Shown here piece by piece: positions 32,353 through 39,205 of a stretch of DNA of 64,000 nt (positions are counted from its first letter, which is position 1; each line of letters starts with the position of its first letter). The stretch is taken from positions 372,001 through 436,000 of the forward strand of contig NZ_SODV01000001.1 of the NCBI RefSeq assembly GCF_004366355.1, read 5' to 3'. The stretch comes from Dinghuibacter silviterrae. GTDB lineage: Bacteria; Bacteroidota; Bacteroidia; Chitinophagales; Chitinophagaceae. The position numbers and the translations under genes were made by a program. The notes beneath the pieces were generated by a model. The model saw nothing but the letters and a program-made list of their open reading frames with translations. It made no database searches and had not been told where the DNA came from.

Positions 32353-33891
32353 ATGCAAAAACTGCTCAAGCAAAACGCTGTTTTGCTTCTATCCGTCTCC
32401 CTCTTGGTTGTGTCATGCGCTCCTAAGAAGGACAAATCCTCTGTCACCGGCTGGACTTACAACGATCCCCAAGGTAACGGCTTCAGGGTTGCGAAAGCAA
32501 AAGAACAGGCTACTGGCCCGGGTCTTGTCTTTGTACAAGGCGGTACCTTTACCATGGGTGCCACCCAGGAAGACGTCATGGGTGAATGGAACAACGTTCC
32601 CCGCCGTGTGACCGTAGCGTCCTTCTACATGGATGAAACCGAAGTCGCCAACGTACACTACCGCGAATATCTTTTCTGGATCAGCCGCGTTTTCCAGGAA
32701 GATACGGCCGTTTACAACCACGCCCTGCCCGACACCCTTTGCTGGCGCAGTGCCCTGGCCTACAACGAGCCCTATGTAGAATATTACTTCCGCCACCCCG
32801 CTTATAACTTCTATCCGGTGGTTGGTGTCACCTGGAAACAAGCCCACGACTTCTGTCTGTGGCGCACCGACCGGGTCAACGAAGAAATCCTTTTCGAAAA
32901 AGGCCTCACCAACAAAAAAGCCGAGCTCCAAAAACAAATGCAAGGCGGTGGTCAGGAAAACTTCAACACCAAGGCCTACCTCCTCGGTGAATACCAGGCA
33001 ACCCCCGGTAAAAACATGAAGGAATTCAAAGACCCCATCACCAAGCAAACCCCCACCAATATCTCTTTCGAGGACGGCCTGATCCTCCCCGACTACCGTC
33101 TCCCGACGGAAGCCGAATGGGAATTTGCCGCCTATGGGTATGTCAACCAGAACCCCCAACCCCGCAAGAAAGAAAAGGGTAAGAGGGGTGAAGAACTGGT
33201 CGCCAACAAACAGGTTTATCCCTGGTCTGAAAACGTCAACGGCCTCCGTTATACCCGCCACGGCAGCATGCAGGGTGAATTCCTTGCCAACTTCAAACGC
33301 GGTTCGGGTGACAACATGGGTGTCGCAGGTGGTCTGAACGACCGTGCCCCCATTACCGCTCCTGTAAAATCCTTCCTCCCGAACGGTTTCGGCCTGTACA
33401 ACATGGCCGGCAACGTGAGCGAATGGTGCGCCGACGTCTACCGCCCGCTTTCTTCCGAAGACATGGACGACTTCAACCCCTACCGCGGTAACCGCTGGCA
33501 GAAGGTCGATATGTCCACCGGCAAACCGGAAAGGGATTCCCTCGGCCGCATCAAGATGGTCGACGTCACCGACTCCGAAAGCAACAACCGCCGCAACTAT
33601 CAACGCGGTAACGTGATCAACGAGCTCGACGGCGACTCCTCTTCCCAAGTCTTCTACGACTACGGCAAAACTACCCTCATCAACGACCACAGCCGCGTCG
33701 TCAAAGGGGGTAGCTGGAACGACCGCGCTTATTATCTTTCTCCCGGCACGCGCCGTTTCCTTGACGAAGACCATTCCGATTGCACCATCGGTTTCCGCTG
33801 CGCCATGACGCGTTACGGCAGCCAGGAAGGCAACGGCTCCCGCACAGGGAACTGGTTCGACAAGCGCCGCCAGAACAGCCGCAAAATGTAA
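32353..33891 (+). CDS. gldJ: Gliding motility/T9SS lipoprotein GldJ
   Basis: An outer-membrane-associated lipoprotein required for T9SS function. The protein has 512 aa from ATG 32353 (MQKLLKQNAVLLL): signal peptide with lipobox LLVVSC, then a formylglycine-generating-enzyme-like (SUMF1) domain with FVQGGTFTMGATQED, LPTEAEWEFAAYG, YNMAGNVSEWCADVY and VVKGGSWNDRAYY, ending IGFRCAMTRYG. The context next to porU/porV favours GldJ over GldK. An in-frame ATG at 32335 would add six residues before a good signal peptide. Confidence 0.92.
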   Translation: MQKLLKQNAVLLLSVSLLVVSCAPKKDKSSVTGWTYNDPQGNGFRVAKAKEQATGPGLVFVQGGTFTMGATQEDVMGEWNNVPRRVTVASFYMDETEVANVHYREYLFWISRVFQEDTAVYNHALPDTLCWRSALAYNEPYVEYYFRHPAYNFYPVVGVTWKQAHDFCLWRTDRVNEEILFEKGLTNKKAELQKQMQGGGQENFNTKAYLLGEYQATPGKNMKEFKDPITKQTPTNISFEDGLILPDYRLPTEAEWEFAAYGYVNQNPQPRKKEKGKRGEELVANKQVYPWSENVNGLRYTRHGSMQGEFLANFKRGSGDNMGVAGGLNDRAPITAPVKSFLPNGFGLYNMAGNVSEWCADVYRPLSSEDMDDFNPYRGNRWQKVDMSTGKPERDSLGRIKMVDVTDSESNNRRNYQRGNVINELDGDSSSQVFYDYGKTTLINDHSRVVKGGSWNDRAYYLSPGTRRFLDEDHSDCTIGFRCAMTRYGSQEGNGSRTGNWFDKRRQNSRKM

Positions 33892-33920
33892 TATATTAAT
33901 ATAGAGCAAAATGCATGTTG

Positions 33921-33951
33921 GCCGCCCGGAGATCCCGGGCGGCTTTTTTTT
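33921..33951 (+). terminator. Intrinsic terminator after gldJ
   Basis: Nine-base perfect arms GCCGCCCGG (33921-33929) and CCGGGCGGC (33935-33943), a 5-nt loop and T8 (33944-33951). It lies 29 nt after the gldJ stop codon and 26 nt before the murF start. Confidence 0.88.
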
Positions 33952-33977
33952 CGCCCCACGCCCTGTATCTTCGCGCC

Positions 33978-35264
33978 ATGACCATCCCCGAGTTGTACGC
34001 CCTGTACCAGGCCCACCCGTCCGTCCAAACCGACACCCGTCGTTTGGTGGCGGGCGACCTTTTCTTTGCCCTAAAGGGGCCCAACTTCAATGCTAACCTT
34101 TTGGCGCCAAAGGCCTTAGAGGATGGGGCATCGTACGCAGTCGTCGACGAGACCATCCCCGGGTTCGAAGACCCCAGGCTTATCCGGGTAGCGGATGTCC
34201 TGGACACCCTCCAGCAGCTCGCCAAACACCACCGGGAGCACCTCCGGATCCCCGTCCTGGCCATCACCGGCAGCAATGGAAAAACGACCACCAAAGAGCT
34301 CATACACGCCGTTCTGTCGACCACCTATAAGACATCCACCACCCAGGGGAATCTCAACAACCACATCGGCGTGCCCCTCACCATGCTCAGGATCCCTCCC
34401 GATGCCGAGCTCGCGGTCATCGAAATGGGGGCCAACCATATCGGCGAAATCGCGGGTTACTGCACCTATGCCCTCCCTACCCACGGCCTCATCACCAACA
34501 CCGGCAAGGCCCACCTCGAAGGCTTCGGCAGCCTCGAAGGTGTACGCCGAGGCAAAGGCGAACTGTATGACCACCTTCGTGCAAACGATCGCACTGCCTT
34601 TATCATGTGGGACTACGATTATCTGAGAGAGATGAGCAATGGAATAGCCCACAGGTTTACCTACGGCACCATCGGCGGTGAAGACCTAACGGGAACGGTC
34701 GCGCGTAACCGAGATTTCCTCGAAGTAAGCATTACCAATGGCGCCGGCATCCCCCTCATAAAAACCAAGCTGGTCGGGGATTACAACCTACCCAACGTCC
34801 TCGCTGCGGTCGCCGTCGGTAAATATTTTGAAGTACATGATGAACACATTACTGCCGCGATTGAGGCATATACACCCACGAACAGCCGATCGCAGATGTT
34901 GCAAAGAGGCACCAACCACATCATCCTCGACGCATACAATGCAAATCCATCCAGCATGGCAGCCGCCATCGACAACTTCGCCCGCATGGACGCACCCGAC
35001 AAAGTCCTCATGCTCGGCGGTATGAAAGAGCTCGGCCCCGACAGCGTGACGGAGCACCAGCACCTCGTCGACCTCATCGGCCGTCACCCATGGAAGGCTG
35101 TAGCCCTTGTTGGTGGCGACTTTGCGCACGTCAACCATCCTTATGCCTTCCTTGGCGATACCAACGAAGCGCGCACCTGGCTGGCGCAACAAGCCTTCAA
35201 CGGCGCCACCATCCTCATCAAAGGCTCCAGAGGGATCGCCATGGAAAATGTCCTGGAATCCTAA
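33978..35264 (+). CDS. murF: UDP-N-acetylmuramoyl-tripeptide--D-alanyl-D-alanine ligase
   Basis: Last cytoplasmic step of the peptidoglycan stem peptide: adds D-Ala-D-Ala. The 428-aa Mur ligase has MurF N-terminal domain DTRRLVAGDLFFALKG, P-loop AITGSNGKTTTKE (about 94-106), AVIEMGANHIGEI (about 148-160), NDRTAF and NAYNANPSSMAAAI. I start it at ATG 33978 (MTIPELYALYQ); an ATG at 33915 would translate the terminator. TATCTTCG, a near -7 element, lies 5 nt upstream of the start. A second MurF-like domain occurs in the fusion at 41630. Confidence 0.95.
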   Translation: MTIPELYALYQAHPSVQTDTRRLVAGDLFFALKGPNFNANLLAPKALEDGASYAVVDETIPGFEDPRLIRVADVLDTLQQLAKHHREHLRIPVLAITGSNGKTTTKELIHAVLSTTYKTSTTQGNLNNHIGVPLTMLRIPPDAELAVIEMGANHIGEIAGYCTYALPTHGLITNTGKAHLEGFGSLEGVRRGKGELYDHLRANDRTAFIMWDYDYLREMSNGIAHRFTYGTIGGEDLTGTVARNRDFLEVSITNGAGIPLIKTKLVGDYNLPNVLAAVAVGKYFEVHDEHITAAIEAYTPTNSRSQMLQRGTNHIILDAYNANPSSMAAAIDNFARMDAPDKVLMLGGMKELGPDSVTEHQHLVDLIGRHPWKAVALVGGDFAHVNHPYAFLGDTNEARTWLAQQAFNGATILIKGSRGIAMENVLES

Positions 35265-35669
35265 TCGGAATATTTATTCCCCTGTTTACGACCCATTAAC
35301 AAATGATCTGGCGCAAGTCTTGTTACATTCGTAAAAATACCTGTATCTTCATCTTTCTTTAAAACCTGCTACCACCAGTTGTTTGGAGGATCCACTTTTC
35401 CTATCCTGCTGAAAAGCTCCAGACACCAAGGCCGTTCTCCATTTAACCGTGTAAAACATTTAGCACGCTATTTGTTAATTGTCAAACGGTTAAAACCTAA
35501 ACCCAGGGGTTGTATCCGCCCTTTTTGTCAATTATCCTGACCATCGATTGGTTGGTTTGGGATAATCAGGTGTTATAAGTTAATATGGAAAGAAAGGCTT
35601 ATTTATACTCAATAAGGTTAGTTATGTGTAAGGACTCCACTTATTATTCACTTACGAATCCATCTTGTT
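35265..35669. other. Gene-free region before marR with two inverted repeats
   Basis: About 405 nt of comparatively AT-rich sequence without a convincing gene. It contains TTTAACCGT (35442-35450) paired with ACGGTTAAA (35486-35494), and ATTATCC (35531-35537) paired with GGATAAT (35560-35566). Either could be an operator for the downstream MarR regulator. A 33-codon ORF at 35585-35686 runs across the marR start in another frame and is probably spurious. No tRNA, SRP RNA or riboswitch motif is seen. Confidence 0.45.
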
Positions 35670-36275
35670 ATGTCTTCAGCTTTTGATCCCATCCATCAGA
35701 CAAATCATGTCAACAGCAAGATTATTGTATCACTGGAGAAACTTTCCGAGGTTTTCCGGGTTTTATTATGGGATTCTGGAAAAGAATACGGCCTAAGCCC
35801 TATCCAGATCCAACTGCTGTTGTTCGTCCGGTTTCATCCGGAGGAAGACCTGCGCAAGGTGGCTTATATGGCCAAAGAGTTCAATATGACCAAGGCCACC
35901 ATCAGCGACTCCCTCAAAACGCTGGAACAAAAAGGGCTCGTCCGTAAGAAAACCGACGTGGAAGACGCGAGGAGCGTGACCATTTCTCTCTCTGCCAAAG
36001 GGGAGAAGGTCGCTCAGCAGGTCTCCAACTTTACCGGTGCTCTCGACTCCGCCCTGGGTCACCTGACCCCGAAAGAACGGGAAACCCTGCTCGTCACCCT
36101 GATGCGGCTTTCCCGCCATCTTCTGGAAGACGAAGTTCTCGCCGTAGAAAGGATGTGTTTCCATTGCCGTCACTACAAAGGCAATTTCAACAACAACCAC
36201 TTCTGCGAAGCCTACAAGAAAAAGATCGTCGTCAAGAGCCTGCGCACGGATTGCCCGGCGCACGCCGAACTATAG
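35670..36275 (+). CDS. MarR-family regulator with a C-terminal four-cysteine tail
   Basis: A 201-aa protein. Winged HTH of the MarR type at about 30-145 (AYMAKEFNMTKATISDSLKTLEQKGLV followed by the wing DARSVTISL). The C-terminal 45 residues carry four cysteines spaced C-x2-C-x12-C-x15-C (in CFHCRHY, HFCEAY and TDCPAH), which could hold zinc or an iron-sulfur cluster and make the regulator metal- or redox-responsive. No obvious target is coupled to it; it is followed by the structured repeat and a cysteine desulfurase gene. Confidence 0.85.
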   Translation: MSSAFDPIHQTNHVNSKIIVSLEKLSEVFRVLLWDSGKEYGLSPIQIQLLLFVRFHPEEDLRKVAYMAKEFNMTKATISDSLKTLEQKGLVRKKTDVEDARSVTISLSAKGEKVAQQVSNFTGALDSALGHLTPKERETLLVTLMRLSRHLLEDEVLAVERMCFHCRHYKGNFNNNHFCEAYKKKIVVKSLRTDCPAHAEL

Positions 36276-36276
36276 A

Positions 36277-36365
36277 GTTGCGGCGGCGGTCTAAGCGGGC
36301 AATTTAGCCCGCCGCCGCAACACCGCTAATGATGGCCCTTCGGGCAGGGCGCCTGTGGCGCCCTT
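36277..36365. repeat. Structured repeat, copy 2 (between marR and the cysteine desulfurase)
   Basis: A 13-bp perfect stem GTTGCGGCGGCGG (36277-36289) with its complement at 36309-36321 encloses the same core CTAAGCGGGCAATTTAG (36291-36307) as copy 1. The following 32 nt are identical to copy 1 up to the last loop (C in copy 1, T here), and GTGGCGCCCTT follows in both. The stem sequences differ between copies at several positions but remain fully paired. Confidence 0.8.
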
Positions 36366-36398
36366 TCAGTTGCCGGGCACGAGCATAGGCATTTAACC

Positions 36399-36406
36399 TA
36401 ATTTTG
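36399..36406 (+). promoter_or_regulatory. Candidate -7 element (TAATTTTG) for the cysteine desulfurase
   Basis: An exact TAnnTTTG match 17 nt upstream of ATG 36424. No clear TTTG lies 19-21 nt further upstream. Confidence 0.4.
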
Positions 36407-36423
36407 TACGAAGTTATTTGCCT

Positions 36424-37587
36424 ATGCTCCACCTGCCCGTCTATCTCGACCATAACGCCACCACACCTTGCGACCCCGCTGTGGTGGACGCGATGCTTCC
36501 CTATTTTACCAAGAACTTCGGCAACGCTGCCAGCCGCACACACGCCTTCGGCTGGGCCGCAGAAGAAGCCGTTGACCTCGCCCGCGAACAAGTCGCGCGT
36601 TTGATCGGCGCCGATCCTACTGAAATCGTTTTTACATCCGGCGCCACCGAATCCGACAACCTCGCTTTAAAGGGAATATTCGATAAATACCGCCCGAAGG
36701 GCAATCACCTCATCACCTGCGCCACCGAACACAAGGCCGTTCTCGACACCTGTAAGCACATCGAAAAAATGGGCGGCTCGGTCACCTATCTCCCCGTCGA
36801 CCCGCAAGGCCGTGTCGACCCCGCTCAGGTAACTGCCGCCATCCGCCCCGAGACCATTTTGATTTGCATCATGTACGCCAACAACGAAACCGGCGTCCTC
36901 CAACCCATCCGCGAGATCAGCGCCATTGCCCGCGCCCACAACATCCCCTTCTTCACCGACGCCACCCAGGCTGCCGGCAAGATTCCCATCGACGTCCAGG
37001 AAGACGGCATCGACCTCCTCGCCCTCAGCGCCCATAAGTTCTATGGCCCCAAAGGCACCGGCGCCCTCTACGTCCGCCGGAGAAATCCCCGCATCACCCT
37101 CACGCCCCAACTCGACGGCGGCGGACACGAACGCAACTTCCGCAGCGGTACCCTCAACGTCCCCGGCATCGTCGGCCTCGGCAAAGCCGCCGATATATGT
37201 CTTCACCTCATGTACACGGAAGCCAACCGCCTCTCCGTGCTCCGGGATCACCTCGAAAAATCCCTCCTCACCCTCGGTGACGTCTTCGTCAACGGCTCCA
37301 CCACCCACCGCCTCCCCCACGTCACCAATTTATCGTTTCGATACATTGAAAGCCAACCCCTCCTCCTCTCCATTGCCAAAGAGCTCGCCCTCTCCTCCGG
37401 CTCCGCCTGCACCTCCGCCAACCCCGAACCCTCCTACGTCCTCAAAGCCATGGGCCTCCCCGACCCCGACGCCCGCGCCTCCCTCCGCTTCAGCCTCGGC
37501 CGCTCCACTACCCCCGAAGAAATCACCTACGCCATCACCCACCTCTCCGCCGCCATCACCCGCCTCCGCGCCACCTCCATCCGCTAG
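36424..37587 (+). CDS. Cysteine desulfurase (IscS/NifS family)
   Basis: PLP enzyme of 387 aa that takes sulfur from cysteine as enzyme persulfide for Fe-S clusters, tRNA thiolation and other uses. Motifs: YLDHNATTP (about 6-14), TSGATESDN, ATEHKAVLDT, PLP Lys in SAHKFYGPKGTGALY and the active-site Cys in SSGSACTS near residue 325. ATG 36424 is preferred to the TTG at 36418. The codons are strongly C-ending, more so than in most neighbours, leaving a long open reading in another frame. Confidence 0.93.
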   Translation: MLHLPVYLDHNATTPCDPAVVDAMLPYFTKNFGNAASRTHAFGWAAEEAVDLAREQVARLIGADPTEIVFTSGATESDNLALKGIFDKYRPKGNHLITCATEHKAVLDTCKHIEKMGGSVTYLPVDPQGRVDPAQVTAAIRPETILICIMYANNETGVLQPIREISAIARAHNIPFFTDATQAAGKIPIDVQEDGIDLLALSAHKFYGPKGTGALYVRRRNPRITLTPQLDGGGHERNFRSGTLNVPGIVGLGKAADICLHLMYTEANRLSVLRDHLEKSLLTLGDVFVNGSTTHRLPHVTNLSFRYIESQPLLLSIAKELALSSGSACTSANPEPSYVLKAMGLPDPDARASLRFSLGRSTTPEEITYAITHLSAAITRLRATSIR

Positions 37588-37588
37588 C

Positions 37589-37613
37589 GCGCGGGAGTGC
37601 GTTACTCCCGCGC
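37589..37613 (+). terminator. GC-rich hairpin directly after the cysteine desulfurase stop
   Basis: A perfect 10-bp stem GCGCGGGAGT (37589-37598) and ACTCCCGCGC (37604-37613) with a 5-nt loop, starting 2 nt after the stop codon. There is no U-run, so it may stabilise the mRNA 3' end rather than terminate on its own. Confidence 0.45.
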
Positions 37614-37750
37614 AGCCGCGCCTCCCACATCGCTCGCACCAGCAATTCCGCCCAACTGCGGCCCGTCCGCACAAAAACCGCGGCCCCCGGCCGCGTCAAA
37701 AGTGCGGCCCCGCAGGGGCCAAAAAAATGCCCCGCAACACGCATAAAAAT

Positions 37751-37785
37751 GAAAAGGCCCTCCGGAAACCCGAAAGGCCTTTTTC
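37751..37785 (+). terminator. Probable terminator with U-run
   Basis: GAAAAGGCC (37751-37759) pairs with GGCCTTTTTC (37776-37785), with an inner TCCGG/CCCG part and an AAA loop. The T5 run on the plus strand fits termination of the cysteine desulfurase transcript about 195 nt after the gene. Confidence 0.55.
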
Positions 37786-38126
37786 ATCAACACCTAGTTT
37801 TGGGAAGCTTTGGCTTTAAACCTCCCTGCCGGGCCAACGCCTAGCAGGCAAATTCAAACCCCTCATTTTTCCTCAAAAAAACGCACTCCCCCCCTATTTG
37901 TTGCCCTAAATAAAACAATATCCCCCTCAATTTCTCCAGTTCCCCCCAAATTCCAAGCACATTTTATCAACCGCCCCCAAAAAACCGCCCCCCCCTCAAA
38001 ATTTGCCGCCCCAAGGAGCCAAATATGCAACCACGAAGCAAACTACTGGAAGCAAAACCGCAAAAAATGCGAATGCCCCCCATTCCGCAGCCCCCCCCCG
38101 TAAGCAAAACCCTCAAAAAGGGGGTC

Positions 38127-38199
38127 CGGGGCACAGCCCCGAAGGGGTTCCAGGGGCGAAGCCCCTGAAGGGGGATTACGAAGGGGGCGAAGCCCCCTT
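38127..38199. repeat. Three consecutive REP-like hairpins
   Basis: CGGGGC-ACA-GCCCCG (38127-38141), CAGGGGC-GAA-GCCCCTG (38151-38167) and AAGGGGGC-GAA-GCCCCCTT (38181-38199) are spaced 24-30 nt apart. Two have the GCGAAGC core, a known very stable DNA mini-hairpin. Similar GGGTCCGGGGC...GCCCC units are widespread extragenic repeats in GC-rich bacteria. Confidence 0.65.
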
Positions 38200-38217
38200 G
38201 GTCGCAACGCAAATGAA

Positions 38218-38296
38218 TTTTTTTTGGCCCCAAATCAGGCCTAATTTCTCCATAGGCCTGATTTGGGGCCAAAAAAAATCCCGCCGAAGCGGGATT
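38218..38296. repeat. Perfect 26-bp inverted repeat followed by an overlapping CGAA hairpin
   Basis: The arms 38218-38243 and 38253-38278 are exact complements and begin with T8 / end with A8; the 9-nt loop is 38244-38252. The T8 and A8 flanks make a bidirectional terminator-like structure. A second hairpin AATCCCGC-CGAA-GCGGGATT (38277-38296) starts within the A8 tract, so the two cannot fully form together. No ORF is associated. Confidence 0.75.
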
Positions 38297-38466
38297 CTCT
38301 GCAGTTGGTTTCGGAAAAATCAAAATAACAATATAAGCAACAAAAGTAAACGTGGTGTAGTATCAGTATAAAAGACAGAATCTCTTCAAAAATTGCTGCA
38401 CGGCTCCGGAAAAAAATAAAAAAAAGGTAACCCTAAAAAAAAACCGCCCGATTTACCCAGCTCCGT

Positions 38467-38474
38467 TATTTTTG
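38467..38474 (+). promoter_or_regulatory. -7 element (TATTTTTG) 5 nt before the gldF start codon
   Basis: An exact TAnnTTTG match; only CCCCT lies between it and ATG 38480. Use of this promoter would give a leaderless or nearly leaderless gldF mRNA. No TTTG is seen at the -33 distance. Confidence 0.45.
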
Positions 38475-38479
38475 CCCCT

Positions 38480-39205
38480 ATGTGGTCCGTTTGTAAAAAA
38501 GACCTGCGCCAGTTCTTCAGTGGGTTGACAGGTAATGTTGCCATCATCGTCTTCCTGCTCCTCAACGGACTGATGTTGTTTGTATTCCGGGACTCGAATA
38601 TACTGGATTATGGGTATGCATCGCTGGAGAATTATTTTTCCCTGGCGCCCTGGGTTCTTTTATTATTGATTCCCGCCATCACCATGCGTCTTTTTGCCGA
38701 CGAATGGAGGTCCGGGACCATCGAAATTTTACGGACAAGCCCCCTCAGCGGGGCACAGATCGTCGGCGGGAAATACCTGTCGGCCCTGCTGGTCGTCCTG
38801 GCAGCCCTTCTCCCGACCTTGGTATACGTTGTCACGATCAAAACGCTGGAAGCAGGGAACGCTTCCCTGGACACGGGCGGGATCATCGGGTCTTACATCG
38901 GGCTTGCCCTGCTGTGCGCGGCGTTTACGGCCGTGGGGACCTGGTGTAGTAGTCTTACGGCCAATGCCATTGTCGCCTTTCTGGCCTCGGCTTTCGGCTG
39001 TTTTATCTTGTACAGCGGGTTCAATTCTCTGAGTAAACTTTCCCAGTTCTCGGGGGGAGCGGACTTCTACCTGCAGATGCTGGGCATAGATTTTCACTAT
39101 CAAAGCGTCTCCAAGGGCGTCCTGGACAGCCGGGATGTTCTTTATTTCGCCAGTGTCGTCCTGTTTTTTCTTTTCCTGACCCAACGCCGATTGTTGAAAA
39201 AATGA
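38480..39205 (+). CDS. gldF: Gliding motility ABC transporter permease GldF
   Basis: A 241-aa membrane protein of the ABC-2 permease type with about six membrane segments (first: GNVAIIVFLLLNGLMLFVF). The conserved DEWRSGTIEILRTSPLSGAQIVGGKYLSALL segment (in two blocks, about 76-106) is typical. GldF works with GldG and the ATPase GldA in the gliding/T9SS-linked transporter; gldA is not in the window. Overlaps gldG by 4 nt (ATGA). Confidence 0.93.
   Translation: MWSVCKKDLRQFFSGLTGNVAIIVFLLLNGLMLFVFRDSNILDYGYASLENYFSLAPWVLLLLIPAITMRLFADEWRSGTIEILRTSPLSGAQIVGGKYLSALLVVLAALLPTLVYVVTIKTLEAGNASLDTGGIIGSYIGLALLCAAFTAVGTWCSSLTANAIVAFLASAFGCFILYSGFNSLSKLSQFSGGADFYLQMLGIDFHYQSVSKGVLDSRDVLYFASVVLFFLFLTQRRLLKK

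Larger units (their letters stand above)
37588..38479. other. 890-nt gene-free, C-rich hairpin region
   Basis: No credible gene. The plus strand is very C-rich to about 38100 (a C9 run at 38091-38099) and AT-rich from about 38300. It holds hairpins at 37589-37613, 37706-37720 (GGCCCC-GCA-GGGGCC), 37751-37785, three REP-like hairpins at 38127-38199, and a 26-bp inverted repeat at 38218-38278. Long ORFs of low-complexity Pro/Ser composition here are by-products of the C-rich sequence. It separates the desulfurase from the gldF operon. Confidence 0.6.

Noticed and set aside
32413-33909. 498-codon ORF antisense to gldJ
   Set aside because: Val/Gly-rich shadow frame of a conserved lipoprotein.
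35585-35686. 33-codon ORF crossing the marR start
   Set aside because: No repeat of a regulatory amino acid, no hairpin after it, and it overlaps marR in another frame.
37706-37720. GGCCCC-GCA-GGGGCC hairpin with adjacent A7 as a terminator
   Set aside because: The A7 tract is on the wrong side for a U-run on the plus strand, and on the minus strand the U-run precedes the hairpin.
36926-37819. 297-codon Pro/Ser/Ala-rich ORF in another frame of the cysteine desulfurase
   Set aside because: Arises because C-ending codons remove stops in the shifted frame; low complexity and continues into the hairpin region.
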